From: Rhyzopertha dominica
Lineage: Eukaryota; Arthropoda; Insecta; Coleoptera; Bostrichidae
Reading direction: 5' to 3'
DNA: 64,000 nt
Assembly: GCA_025024175.1 (NCBI GenBank)
Contig: QCXZ01000053.1
Coordinates: forward strand, 13,268,001-13,332,000
Shown in pieces: positions 25,480 through 37,066 of this stretch. The position numbers and the translations under genes were made by a program. How positions within the stretch are numbered: the first letter of the stretch is position 1; every line of letters starts with the position of its first letter. Below the pieces are notes generated by a model, which was not told where the DNA came from, made no database searches, and saw only the letters and a program-made list of their open reading frames with translations.

Positions 25480-25790
25480 GAAGGGAATCTACAAACCCGG
25501 GAATGTTCCCATCTTGGCAACGAACTTTTGACATCTAGAAGATTCTAAACGGCTTATCAGAGGTTATATAAAAGTAAGTTGGCGAGGATGAGGACTTATT
25601 TAGTTAGTTAATGTAAACGGTAATAGTCATAGCAATAGTGTTTATATGGCTGCAATCTGTCAGTTCTAGAGGTATAGTTAAATTGTGGGTTGTATTGTTG
25701 GTTGAGCTAATAACTAATAGTGTTTATTTAATATAGTACCTTCCGGACAAAGACAATGTGTTACAATACAATTTTTATCAGTTATCTTAT
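25480..25790 (+). repeat. Possible LTR-like fragment after the gypsy remnant
   Basis: The stretch includes TCTAGAAGATTCT and GGTTATATAAAAG (about 25563), an arrangement seen in LTR promoters, and lies 100 bp downstream of gypsy pol remains. No second copy was found to define its ends. Confidence 0.28.
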
Positions 25791-27301
25791 TTTTTAACAA
25801 TTTTTGCTGTCAGAACTATGCACACATAAACCGTTGACTTCATTATTGAAATTTTAGGTCAGTAGACTTCCGACTTATAGCTTTATTTGTTCCAAGGTGC
25901 ATTATAAATTTTTTTCTGAGTTGATGTTTGGAAACTAAAATTCGCTATATAACGCTAAAATAATAGCGGGTGGCGCTATCTCCACCACAACACAGTACAT
26001 ACATTTAACCAAAGACTATCGTCCGTGGTTTAACGTAGTTCACACGTTCACAGATATGCGCGCATTCTCTAGTCATAGGTTTTGGCAGAATCTGCACTCA
26101 GTGTTCTTTTTATCACAGAGTAGGGTCTATTTAATCAAATTTGCAGGCTTTAAAGTTTACTGTAATTAATGTGACACAAAAGTTATCATTACTTACAAAA
26201 AAATAAACCGCTGGAGGAAGCAAACTGCCTCCTACGGAGCTTTTAGAATAACGTTTAATGGGATACCCTAATCGTTAAAATATTTATCACGTAATCGCAC
26301 TTGGCATTTAAATAACGTGACTTTAAGGGATACCGTATTTTATCGTAACACTGCAATACTGTAATACTCCCTGTCACACATAAATTACACTAAGAGCAAC
26401 AAATCTAGCAGTGTATAAACCCAATGTTTAAGCCTTTGGACGAGCAATAACTGTTTTTTACACTTTTATAAATGCACGAGTCCTTTTAATAGCAGTTTTA
26501 CAAATGACGTCGATTAATGCACATTGCTTTAATTAAATTAACTATCCCGTTACTGGACATACAGATACACAAGGCCTTTGTATTACAGCGAATGATAAAA
26601 TTTATAAATTAATTACGGCTGATGGAAATTAATGCACCTACACGACGTAACAAACAACAAACAAACACGGCATACACGTGCGTATTGTAGCGCTCCATAA
26701 ATTTTTGTTTAGCGGCTTGTTTAACACGAACGGAAGGGTTTGCATGGATTCGAAATAATTAACAAGAAACCCTACCCCCGCAATCCCGTAATTTATTTTA
26801 AGTATGTCTGTTGCTTCCGAGCTGCGTCAGAATTTTCAAAGGAGGGTGCAAATGGCCAGCGATAAAATTATATTTCTGTATGAATGTTTAATTCCGTGCC
26901 CGTTGACTTCCGCTAAAAATGATTGAATTAGAATTGACTTTTCTTCTTCAGTAACCTCGCCAAAGCCTGAATTGTTTTAAAGCAAGAGACTTACAACAAT
27001 AGCAGTTCATGATTTACGATTTGCTTTAATTTTGCAAACATATTCATCGTTCTTTTAATATTTAACAAAAACAGATATTTATAAGCACGCAATCTTTGTA
27101 TTCACCACCTGATATTTTATCTGAAAGCAGGTTTACATGCTGATTACATTACATTAGTTATATGAAGGGGCTAAAATAAAGTGTTTAGAGTTTAATAAGT
27201 ATTTGGACTACATAAAACGTTTTACGTGGGCAATGAAGAATATGGCTAAAGTTGGCAACAGAATAAAAACTTAGAATAATGTATTTACGAATACAGTTGG
27301 T
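25791..27301. other. AT-rich non-coding stretch
   Basis: No gene or element is recognised. About 26640-26900 is more complex than its flanks and may be constrained non-coding sequence. Confidence 0.35.
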
Positions 27302-28209
27302 TTAAGAGGGGCATTTACTTGGAGCGATCGGGCAGAAATGTAAACTATGCAACCCGTATTACCAGCGGGACATGGGACGTAAGAGGGTAGCCGCTAGGTT
27401 GAAATCACGCAAAGATCGTTGGAGCAACAGACGGGCTAAACTAATATTCGGAAAATTGCTGACTGTAGGGTGTGCATAAAAAAGTAAGCATGATATTAGT
27501 AACTTACTATGATATTATACCAGGTTATTCAGAATATGGAATAACCCATTTATTTCTGTAAATATGAACTATATAACATTTCATTCTAACTGCATGTCGA
27601 CTATGATTTCTGGAGGAACTTTTATAATAATTTTCCTTGCGCCTCCCCATTGCTTCGGCAGACAGTAAATTAATGTGAAAGGGCTTTTAACATTAAATTT
27701 ATCACGTGTAATTAGACATACAATCTTAGAAATCCAGCCATATCGGAATAGATCGTATACCGCTCGATCATTCCCGACAGAATTGTATCTTAGCCTCACT
27801 CTTCTCTGGATACCACACGACGGACCTGGTGGGGATGGGCATTCGCATTCCGCTCTCGTGACTGACTCGTGCGAAAGGGTTTGCGGTTTTAGATTTTTTG
27901 AATGTTTTTACTCATTTATCGTGCTCATGTTTTTGTTATTGTACAACGTGGAGTTCGAATTTTTCGTTTATGTACCTTAGTTTTCGAGAAATAGCTCGCC
28001 AAAAATACGCATTTTAAAGCAAAATATAACAACAAATATTTAAATTACCGTACCAAATTCAGAAAAAACTCGAACTCTACATTGTAGCTACATCTTTTGT
28101 CATTGCCATGTCGAAATTTCACTTCGAAAAAGTTTCGAATAACTCGGTAAAATGTAAAACGGTAGGTGCTTAAAATGACCCGATTCGCTCTAGGTAAAGC
28201 CCCTCTTAA
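27302..28209. mobile_element. TTAA-flanked, piggyBac-like non-autonomous element
   Basis: The left end reads TTAAGAGGGGCATTTACTTG and the right end is the reverse complement of TTAAGAGGGGCTTTACCTAG. Similarity continues for about 30 bp (GAGCGA, TCGGG) with a few mismatches and two one-base indels. TTAA at both edges (27302-27305 and 28206-28209) is the target duplication of piggyBac elements. The 908-bp interior has small open frames (for example 27675-27980 +) but no piggyBac transposase motif that I can see. The superfamily is inferred from the TTAA and could be wrong, since the terminal bases GAGGGG differ from the classical CCCTAG. Confidence 0.65.
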
Positions 28210-29023
28210 CATACATTATTAGGCGATAATTACACAGAATTCAAACATATCAAACAGACAATTACAAAGTCACTTTACAAACGTTTTGAACCAGACGACT
28301 ACATTTAAGCAATANCNATCATGAAAGCTTTATATGAACGTGCNGCACCTGGAAATTACAAAATATATAGTTTACGTAGCATAAGCTGTATAACAATATA
28401 CCCAAAGACCATCCTTATNCGGTAAAAAATCACATACAGGNATGAATTTTCTGCTCCTTTTTCATGCTTTGCTAATTAACTTGACAAGCTCTATGCTACT
28501 TTAGATTTTGTTAACATTACCATATAACTATTTTGGTGCAGATCGTCGTAGTGAACGCACGCAACCGAACTATTCTTTGAGTGTTATACCTTTATTTGTA
28601 TGAATAGCAAAACAACTTAAGTATATATTATTATAAAATGAATTGTTTGAGATGTGATTATGATTTGTGATAATTTTTACGAACAGTTGTGCTTCGTACA
28701 ATAGCGTCTAAGGATAGCTAAGAATACTTGTTCGAAAATAAGCAGTATTAGTGAATCTTGTGACTTTGCTTACGATCCTGAAAATAAACAAGCTGCTCCG
28801 AGACCATTACCAACTGTTGTAAATACAAACTGCTCAAATCTGTAAATTCTACTGCCTATATTAAATGAGAAACGTTTGGAGTATTAAAAGAGTTTACTTA
28901 AACATAACTGCAGTTAAAGCCTAAACTAAGTTACATTGGTCACATTACAGTATGCAAACATAAATTTTGCTTCTATACTACACTACTACACTATTTTTTT
29001 AAACCAGTTTACTTGTATTACAG
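28210..29023. other. Probable intron, AT-rich
   Basis: Nothing recognisable before the splice acceptor at 29022-29023. Several ambiguous bases lie at 28315-28441. Confidence 0.4.
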
Positions 29024-29240
29024 GTGGACGACTCCTTAACAAAATCTTTCTCCGATGGCTGGACTCACAAAAAGAACTACTTCGAACACAAGGGACCGTC
29101 AACGAAACAGTTATCCATTGAAGTATCAGAGTTACACGTAGGTGACGATGGAGAGCTAAGACTTACTTGCATGTCTACAATTCCAGGCTACATAATCCAT
29201 AGCGAAGATTATGGTGATATGAGGAAGCGTTCTGTTAAGA
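29024..29240 (+). CDS. Ig-superfamily exon, probably Beaten-path (Beat) family
   Basis: The exon is bounded by an acceptor (ACTTGTATTACAG ending at 29023) and a donor (AAGA|GTAAGC, intron from 29241). It is open through all 72 whole codons, starting VDDSLTKSFSDGWTHKKNYF and ending with DYGDMRKRSVK. Near residues 35-58 the order LSIEVSELHVGDDGELRLTC then MSTIP looks like the last strands of an immunoglobulin domain with the C-terminal Cys. The pattern Sx(L/I)xxx(V)xxxHxxx...LxLxCxxTI is typical of the second Ig domain of insect Beat proteins, which are neuronal adhesion proteins binding Side-type receptors. Entry phase is 0 and exit phase 1. No other exon of the gene is recognised. The Ig call is fairly good; the Beat subfamily is an inference from remembered family members. 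Confidence 0.6.
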
Positions 29241-30359
29241 GTAAGCATTTTCTTGGTGTAATAAATTAAGAGCTGTGTGCATAAATTATAGCGGTACTTT
29301 ATCAAAGCTTGCATTGCGGAAGCTACGACTAAGCGCCAAAATATCAGCCTAACCATATATGAACAGTTACATTAATTCTACCTTTATTCGGATATGTCGC
29401 CGTTGATATTAAATCTATGCAGCAAAAGTCTATCACTCCTAACAATTACGTCTAAATGTTTACTACGAGTGTCTTTTTTCGAAATTCTAAAGAATAATAG
29501 CTGAAGATAAATAACTGGACCATAATTGTGGGTAAACTATCACCTATCTTTTTTCTTCCTAATTATTATATAATTTGTGCAGGAATTTTAGCTGAATAAT
29601 GTACCCCATATTATAGTGTTGAATTTATATTTTAAAAATGGATCATTATAGAACCTAGAGTAGTCTTCCAATTCGTATAAGGTCACATTGCTGCAGTAAA
29701 ATATTTTAATTCCAATAATGAGAGATTGCCTATCACTTCAGGTATCTGCAGAAAATAGCGACAGACCGGTCGTAAGGTAAGCACATTGAACAGGCATTGC
29801 TTCAGTAGCGGATTTAGCTTGAATAAGGGTTAAGCGCTTTATTATAAATTCTGCTTAGATCCTAATTGACGGATCCCTATATACATGTAAGAAAACAAAT
29901 ATGTTTAACGAATATGATTATTATTTATATCTAAAACTGTTCTAAATGGTAGGACATCGTCTCTTCTAAACGGGATGATGATTTAAAATACGGGACTGGA
30001 ACTGTTTGTAGATGACCCTAATTATGCAAATTTATGGTAGTGGCACCCATTGTGAGAGCGATTGATTTCTACACAAAGGGATCCCAATATAACCTTATAC
30101 GAATTGGAAGACTATAGCATTGTGTCAAGCCCTGCTCTCTAATAGAGATCTACTTTAAAAAACAAAGCAATAGTTGCTCTTACATTAGTTATTTTTAATG
30201 AAATAGAAAATAATGTATACTTTAAATACAAAAGAAATAAATAGCTGTTAAACAAAATGACATGGCAGTCCGTTATGAGGTATGAGTTGTGAAGTTATTA
30301 ATTGTTTTTAAAGTCATTAGATTCTGAATTCAGTAGATTATTGTTTGATCTGTCTTCTT
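29241..30359. other. Probable intron, AT-rich
   Basis: Begins with a consensus donor at 29241; nothing else recognisable. Confidence 0.4.
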
Positions 30360-30790
30360 TGCGATTGAATTCTCGCCTGCGAGGAAAAATGCAAATTTCC
30401 GACTAAACCGCTTTATTTACACATCAAGTGCTGACGTGCACACTAAATTCTAATACTACTACAATTACAAAAACACTAGATTAAACATTACTATCCCGTC
30501 AATTGCGTGAATTTTCTCGGTCTGTCGAGCCAGGGTTGTTATTTACTCGCCATCTATCCGTTAACCGGATGACTGATTACTGCATAGTCTGTTTGCTTCA
30601 CCGCTTTTCAAATTAAACTTATCTCTAGTACGCTGACTTTTGCTTTTATACCGGCCGACGAATACTCTGGAGCCATTTCCCTATCTAGCATGGCACATTC
30701 GCGAACATTCGAGTGGAGAAACCTACTGCACATTGCTGGAACGATTGGTTGCCTAACCTGCAGGCGATGGATTCTTACATAGTAGCATTA
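30360..30790 (-). repeat. Possible LTR fragment (related to 10190-10485)
   Basis: On the minus strand there is a GC-richer upstream part, then GGCCGGTATAAAAGCAAAAG (near 30655), a downstream block GCGGTGAAGCAAACAGAC, and an AATAAATAAC poly(A)-signal-like string. This matches the U3-R-U5 order of an LTR. The partial relative at 10190-10485 supports a repeat family. No internal coding region is attached. Confidence 0.35.
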
Positions 30791-31509
30791 CCGTTATTGG
30801 TAATCATGAAACCATTTAAGGTACATTATGAAGAAAGTAGTAACAACCGTTTTTATTGCAAAAGGTAACCACTTCGTTCCCGTTCATTCATTACGTGCCA
30901 TCAACTAAAAACGTTAACTTCTCTTTGTTATCAAGTTTTGATATCTGAATTGCCAATAAGATTATGAATAAAAGTGTTCTTATACTACACAACCACAGCA
31001 TTTGAAAAATACTTACTCCATTGTAACGATAGATATTCAACAATTGTTTCCTTTCCACTTTAAAGTAATTTACTATATCGCCAGCTTGATTCAGAACTGC
31101 AGCTAATTTGTTCTACAGTAGAGAGAGGACACAATAGCTGGTTATGCATATTGTATGAATGTCAATGGTTGTCCCATTATATGGTTGGGTCCTCAAAATT
31201 GAACCCGTTCTAAAATGTTTCACACACTTGCGGTGAGAGCCTATAATTATCGGAAAAGATCTATGAAACCGACTTATACAATATTGGCAATGCATCCCTT
31301 CACAGCAGGCCTCGCAATAAACTGGTAAAAGACAGCAATATTGTCAACTACACCGACCGAGAGGAATTACTTCACGTGGAACGGACTTCAAATTTTTCAA
31401 GTAGGACGGACTTGAAATATTTAAATTAGAATGTAATAATTGGAATAAAAACACAGCTTCCACAATTTTTTTTTGTATAATGGTATTCAAAATATAAATG
31501 TTCTTTAAT
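30791..31509. other. AT-rich non-coding stretch
   Basis: Nothing recognisable. Confidence 0.4.
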
Positions 31510-32180
31510 TAGGAATTCTTGAATTTTGCTTTTTTTACTGCTGTTGTGTAATGGTGACTGGCATTGTCAAACACAATAATACTTCCTTTTAGAATTTTTC
31601 TAATTAAGTTTTCCGTGAACCACTTCTCAAAAACTTCGGCAGTCATGTCAGAATGATAGTCCGCGCTAGCATTTTTTTAATTTTTACACCCCAGGTTTAA
31701 TGCATTATTCACAAATCCAATTTCACCCCCGGCAAGCAAAACTGAAATTTATTTACTTTTAGAAGGTACTTTAAAGTACATATCCTAGAACCGCCAGTCC
31801 ATCCCTTTTGGACTGTTTTATGGATATCAAACCAAGTCACTTCTACATTGAATATTAGTCTCTCTATTCGATATTGTTGGATTTCTTGTAGATAGCAATG
31901 TCTCCACCTTGTCACCAAGTCACTTTCCTTTAAATAGTTAATTTTATTTATACGCTGGAACGTGAACCCATATTTTTTAAAATTTTAGGAAAGGCGTAGT
32001 TTTTTGCCATACAATTGATACACAGCTCTTCGAATTCAGTTTTCTTGAATTGCGAGCAATTTTTTCGACGCTCTCTTATCTAATCGAATTTTTCTTTGTA
32101 ACGGTCCAAATTTCACCAACCGCCAGTGGTTGTTTTTGGAATTCCAAATAAATTGGATGTCTGTGTAAAGTGCTTTCTTC
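31510..32180 (-). pseudogene. Degraded Tc1/IS630-like (DDE_3-type) transposase
   Basis: On the minus strand, blocks in alternating frames follow the order of insect IS630/Tc1-like transposases. An N-terminal part near 32100 (KIRLDKRASKKLLAIQE) comes first. Near 31880-31800 is RWRHCYLQEIQQYR followed by a decayed VxxDETW block (NVEVTWFDIHKTVQKGWTGG). Then GxVNxALxLGxKxxK is seen in pieces, MTAEVFEKWFTENL near 31650, and SIIVFDNASHHYTTAV near 31570. The last contains the second catalytic Asp. At least three frameshifts and several stops make it a pseudogene. It differs from the PLDFFLWG-type remnants elsewhere in the window. Confidence 0.65.
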
Positions 32181-32239
32181 AGACTCACGTCTCGTATATC
32201 GTAGGATAGAAAATAAAAATATAAATCATCTGCCCTGGT

Positions 32240-32310
32240 CAGTCTACCCTCGCCCTACGACCAATTTCGACCTGTTGGGGCTCCTCAGGCAGAGGTAGAG
32301 ATTAGATCGA
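32240..32310 (-). ncRNA. Hammerhead-like motif with intact core (left copy)
   Basis: On the minus strand the core reads CTGAGGA (32288-32282), a valid CUGANGA. Next comes stem II GCCC-CAACA-GGTC with one C-U mismatch, then GAA with A15.1 at 32265, U16.1 at 32260 and C17 at 32259. Flanking sequence can form stem I over roughly 12 positions with G-U pairs and a mismatch. All invariant bases are present but the helices are weak, so activity is uncertain. Confidence 0.5.
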
Positions 32311-32529
32311 CCAGAGCAGACCGTCGCCTATAACCGCGGCGGGCGGACTGGTGCAAGTGGGAATACGAAGGCTCAAGCCCTCAGTGTTATCTGAGCGGAA
32401 CTCTGCAAGCTGGACGATCTATAAACTTTGAATAGACACCGGCTCAATGCAGGTTCCTAGCGATGGCATCGGAGAAGCTACTCCGTGAACAGATGAATAT
32501 GCGGCAGTCTGCCCTGATCAGTGATCAGT

Positions 32530-32600
32530 CTACTCTCTACCCCTGCCTGGAGATCCCCAACAGGCCGAAACTGGTCGTAGGGTGAGAGTAGAGTAACCAG
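32530..32600 (+). ncRNA. Hammerhead-like motif with one core change (right copy)
   Basis: On the plus strand CTGGAGA (32547-32553) replaces CTGANGA, so A6 is changed to G. GAA is at 32567-32569, A15.1 at 32570, U16.1 at 32575 and C17 at 32576. Stem I is strong: CTACTCTCTACCCCTGC upstream pairs with GTAGGGTGAGAGTAG downstream with few mismatches. The core change predicts loss of activity. Confidence 0.45.
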
Positions 32601-32758
32601 AGCAGATAATTCTTTCATCTGTTCACGGAGTAGCTTCTCCGATGCCATCGCTAGGAACCTGCACTAAGCCGGTGTCTATTCACAGTTTATAGATCGTCCA
32701 GCTTGCAGAGTTCCGTTTAGATGGCGCTGAGGGCTTGAGCCTTCGTATTTCCACTTGC

Positions 32759-33022
32759 GTAGGATAGAAAGTTGCGTTTTCTTTTCTTGGTACTCGGTTC
32801 ATCCTCTTGCACATAATTTTGATCTCACTTGATTAACAGTCTCTTTGCCATGGTCGCCACTGATTCGCTTAAAGATTCAATTAGAAGTGACTAGGTTTTC
32901 GAATCTACCTCCTCTTGTGTACATATATTTGAAACAACAAGTTGTAAAAGCGGAAAGAGTGCAAGGAGCCGAACAAATTTTATGTTATTCCGTCTACCTA
33001 GTTGTTTGGGATGAGCACGTGG
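32759..33022. other. Short non-coding stretch
   Basis: No gene or repeat recognised. Confidence 0.35.
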
Positions 33023-33717
33023 GGTATTTGTAAGGTGACCAACTTCCCAAACCAGAAAATCCGGACGCCTTTATGGTGCTATTTGTAATATAGGATAAAG
33101 GTGGATGGCCACATGGTCAGGCATTAGATTATGCCGGCTACGCAATTGCGTGCTGACACCACAGAACTAAATACCTAGATTTAGAAGTTCAATGTGATAA
33201 GATTTTGTGATAAATGATCCTCGAGCAGGTAGGACCAGACGCATGCGCAGTAAAGATTATAATATGAAAACGTCATAGTAGCGGTACAACAAACAACAGG
33301 ACCTGTTGCACATATGGCTAATCGCCATTCACTTTGTTACACCAGCGAGTTACCCCGCAGACTGGCTGCCCTACGAACGAGCAATATGGCGACTTACAGG
33401 TTGTTACAATATTTTCTCGCGCATGCCATAACAATTAGCCTTCTACGTAATAGATCATATGTCTGTGGTTGACATTAATGTGAGATATAAAACTATGAAG
33501 TTAGCTACGCCTGACTGCATGAAAAGACAGCTGGCAACAATGAAAAAGTAAAATACCATGTGCACATTTTTACCTCAAATTATGAAAAACCGGACAATTC
33601 CAAACAAAATTTTGAAAATCCGGACAAATCGGGATACCATATTAAGCACGGACTCATAAACAAAAATACAAACCTGTCCGGGCTAAATCCGGACGGTTGG
33701 TCACCTTAGGTATTTGT
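33023..33717. mobile_element. Non-autonomous DNA transposon, AAGGTGACCAAC termini, 9-bp target duplication
   Basis: GGTATTTGT occurs at 33023-33031 and again at 33709-33717. Between them the element starts AAGGTGACCAAC and ends GTTGGTCACCTTA, with TCCGGAC motifs just inside both ends. The 677-bp interior has no transposase. An 8-9 bp duplication suits the hAT or P superfamilies, but the termini alone do not decide between them. Several further CCGGAC motifs cluster near the right end, possibly as subterminal binding repeats. Confidence 0.78.
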
Positions 33718-35479
33718 TACTACTTTATAACACCAGTAACCTTTTGGCCATAAACCATTGTGCACTTCACAAATAGCTCTTATAATGAGGTTCATATATC
33801 TTTTCTTACAACTATACTAGATTGAGAATTATTGCGATAAATTGCCTTGAATAAGATACTTTTTTCTTTGAAAATCGTTGGAAAAGGTAAACATAAATAT
33901 TGAAATATCGAAAAAATATTCTCTTGTAGTTCATTGTTATCCTTAAATTTGGAATTTGAGGTTATGTGGTGGAAACTGGAAAGGAAGCTATACTTTAATA
34001 AGAACATTCAACTGTTCTTCATGAGCGTTCACATAATAATAAGGCGATCATGACGCAAGAAAGTGGATCTAACACAAATTGCAAAGCTAATTGCGAGTCG
34101 TACGGACATTGCCAAATATCGAACATCTAAATGGCTTGTAAACTAGAGCTGGTTCTGGTTTGACACATTGATCTTTTTGAAATGTAAAAGTTAAATATAG
34201 ATTTATAGCACCAAGACCTCCGTTCAACTGTCTTCATTAAATCTACAGAGCTGAAGAAAGTTGAGAGCATATGCTGGAGCTGAACTTCCACAAAGCTGCT
34301 TTCGGACCGTCGAAGATTCGATACATGCTTATAATTTGTAGCCCGTGATATTAGTGCCACCTATTTAACCTTTAAGCGACTATTGATTATTTTCGTGTCA
34401 GCACGTATTACAATATCATAATTTTGACCTGGTGCGTTACCTTTGGATCTATACCAACTGGCAAAGGTTTGGCGCTTAGCTCGTGCGTCATTTGCCTTCG
34501 ATTCATTGCTTCAGTTACTCCAATGAATCGAACGGTTGATTTGTTGTGATTCTTAGTGAATACAAATTATATTTTTGTTTTCAGTCGACATAGTAATGAC
34601 GGAGAACCCTGCAGAGCCGATATCCAACAATGAATTGTCTTCTTGCGGACGCCTAATACATTGTTACTTCGTGACGACGGTGTTCTCCTTATTTTTGCTA
34701 CTGTTTTAAATTAGTTAGGCTATGAAAGATGTTATTTATTTCGTATAACATAGATGTGTGTGTGTATATGTGTCAAGCAGGTGTACTACTGACTGTTCAG
34801 ACCAATTAGCGGGGAAAAATGGTCATATTTTCTGAAACTGTTGTACATAGATCGAAAAAAGGACGTTGCGACGGGTTAGGATGACACATGTCATTTTGAC
34901 CGCCGCACTGATGTGGTATGGTGCTAAAACAATCGTTTCGCTTTCATATTAAAATAATTTGTTGCTTTTGTTACCACGCAATCTGCTAAAATGTGAACAA
35001 GGTTGGAAAGGGCATTTTTAACAGCAAAATTTCTTTCCAAGAAATTACTACAGCTTGCTAATTTTTTGTAACATCGTCTTACTTTAACCAAACAAAATTG
35101 TATAATTTCGTGGTGTAAAACTCTAAGCAAAGTGGAATATTGATCACTTTATGTTGTTAACACATTGTGCTATACTTAATTAAGCAACAAGCAGGAGACC
35201 AATTGCATTTGTTACTTTTAAAATTCGCAGATCAATACTGTAATATTTACAGCGAGGTTTGTTAGTGCGAGTGTTATGAAAAATTTTTATTGGACAACTT
35301 GGTACAAATACAAGCTGGGTATTTAAAAACATCAACCCGTCATAAAGCCACTTTATGTAGTACTCGCTAGGTATGTGTATCTTTAAGTCCTTGTAATTTC
35401 ACGACTCACTACTACTATAGGTATACGTTTTGTTCCCCAAAGCATGTCGATGTTCATTATTTTGCAATCTGACGGTGTT
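33718..35479. other. AT-rich non-coding stretch
   Basis: No gene or element recognised; small open frames look random. Confidence 0.4.
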
Positions 35480-35830
35480 TGGAGAGATTTAATTGATTTC
35501 ATATTCACTTCTACTTGGTTACAGTGGCTGGTTCTAAAAGGCGCTCTTGGGGAAGCGTACAATAAATCTGAACATAAGTTCGATACCAAAATTGTATTGT
35601 TTTGCATATGAGAATGGCAGGGCAGATGCCCTCAGTGCCATTGTATTATTTTGCGAAAAGGGGGAACATACACAGGACCCATTTGAGGGAGTTTCACTTC
35701 TTACCATATTATCTATGTCAATGTGCTGCAGTGACGCTACAGAAAATTGAGCAGTTTTCCAGGTGGTTCAAGGCTTCCTGGAGGAATATAGCCCCCCCCC
35801 CTCGTGGATCGGCCACTACTTGGTTATGAG
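35480..35830 (+). pseudogene. Probable gypsy RNase H region remnant
   Basis: Near 35590-35640 (+) a frame reads PKLYCFAYENGRADALSAIV, similar to the Y-x-x-G-K-x-N-x-N-A-D-A-L-S-R-L block that closes gypsy RNase H. Just upstream, QWLVLKGALGEAYN in another frame resembles the RWALxLxAYxYxIxYR block. A run of ten C at about 35792-35801 and stops show decay. The match is short, so confidence is moderate. Confidence 0.42.
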
Positions 35831-36948
35831 GATCTTGCTTAAATACTAGATGCTATACTTTAGGCATTGTAGAATGAAGTAAATTTAGAAATATATAGAA
35901 TGAGTAACAAATGCGCTATACGTTTACACACTAGCTTCCTTTGGTGAAAATAAACCGAAAATAACCAACTTACCAATTTTGTCTCCTTACCAAGTTATAG
36001 CCCTTCCACTTGGAAACTTCGTTTCTTTCGACTGCTCTTGTGCGTTGGAAGATATATTCTTAAAATTTGGTACAATGGTATATATAATCATTTTAAACAA
36101 AGCATTATATTTACAATTTGACTAAATCGTGCAGCGCGCTCAGGACGCCTCTTTATTATTTTGTTTTTGCAATAACTTTTTGTAGAATAAATAATTATAA
36201 TTTAGTTTGACATTCTGTTAAGATCTAGTGGATTTGCTTTGAAAAAGGTATACATGTCATATGTCGCTAAAATGAGCCGTTTCAGAGAAAAATAGATTTA
36301 GATTTATCCCTGCACATTAAGCAAAATGTTTTCATAAAATACTTCTAATCTAGTAAGCGTATGTCATTAATGTGACAGTTAACTCATATTAATTAAATAA
36401 AATCCAACTTAAATTGTAGTCTTATTAAGTAACGCGCAAACACAATATGAAGAGTAATATTAACAATAACAAACGATAACAATAACCATATTAATGTATA
36501 AATGAATTTCTAAATACCTATTTGTTAAAGAGGTGTTCAATATGCCCTCTGTTGACTTCTGTGTCTATGCATTTTTGACACCTCTTAAATAAACAGGTAG
36601 ATGTTTATTTATGCCTCAATATGGTTATTTTTTCGTGTTGTTGCCTAAGGAGATTTTACTCTTTTCTGTGCAGTTTTGTTTAATTAACATGAATTAGAGT
36701 GCCAAATTAATGAAAGAGATTAAAAGTTTCTTGTGATCATTACATTTCCTTTAGTCTGTAGGGAAAAATTCAAATCAATTTTTCTCAGAATCGGCTTATT
36801 ATTATTATTAAAACGTTTTATAATTATTTATCCAACGAAAAGATTTAATTTCTGCTGATATAAGATGATTGGTAATATTCCCTCAATGATTTTTGAGAAA
36901 TTTGCGTTTTTCTAATGTTAAATAATCACGTGTCACACCACGCTAGGC
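35831..36948. other. AT-rich stretch with a transposase C-terminus scrap
   Basis: Near 36598-36530 (minus strand) a frame reads CIDTEVNRGHIEHLF-stop. It resembles the CIxxxGGHFEHLL C-terminus of the insect PLDFFLWG-type transposases seen at 1692-2400 and 51170-52171. Nothing else is recognised. Confidence 0.35.
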
Positions 36949-37066
36949 GTAAGTGACGTTTGGCGAATTTTTGTTTGTTTTTCCCCACAAATCTCATGTT
37001 ATTGACATGTGTTGTGGATTTATGCGATAAAGAAAGAAAAAAGAATATTCGCTAAACGTCACTCAC
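36949..37066. repeat. Inverted repeat, 24-bp arms, 70-bp spacer
   Basis: The left arm GTAAGTGACGTTTGGCGAAT (36949 onward) is matched by its reverse complement ATTCGCTAAACGTCACTCAC (to 37066) with few mismatches. It could be a tiny MITE or a structured RNA hairpin. Confidence 0.6.

Larger units (their letters stand above)
32230..32758. mobile_element. Inverted-repeat element with hammerhead-like termini (probable Penelope-type)
   Basis: Two nested inverted duplications are present. Arms of 145 bp (32353-32497 and 32614-32758) are near-perfect reverse complements, for example ATGGCATCGGAGAAGCTACT in one and its complement in the other. A second pair, 32230-32321 and 32509-32606, is also inverted and each member carries a hammerhead-like core. 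The order is A, B, inverted A, inverted B. The block is far richer in GC than its flanks. Inverted pseudo-LTRs with hammerheads are known from Penelope-like retroelements, so that is the favoured origin. No reverse transcriptase or endonuclease is present. Confidence 0.6.
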
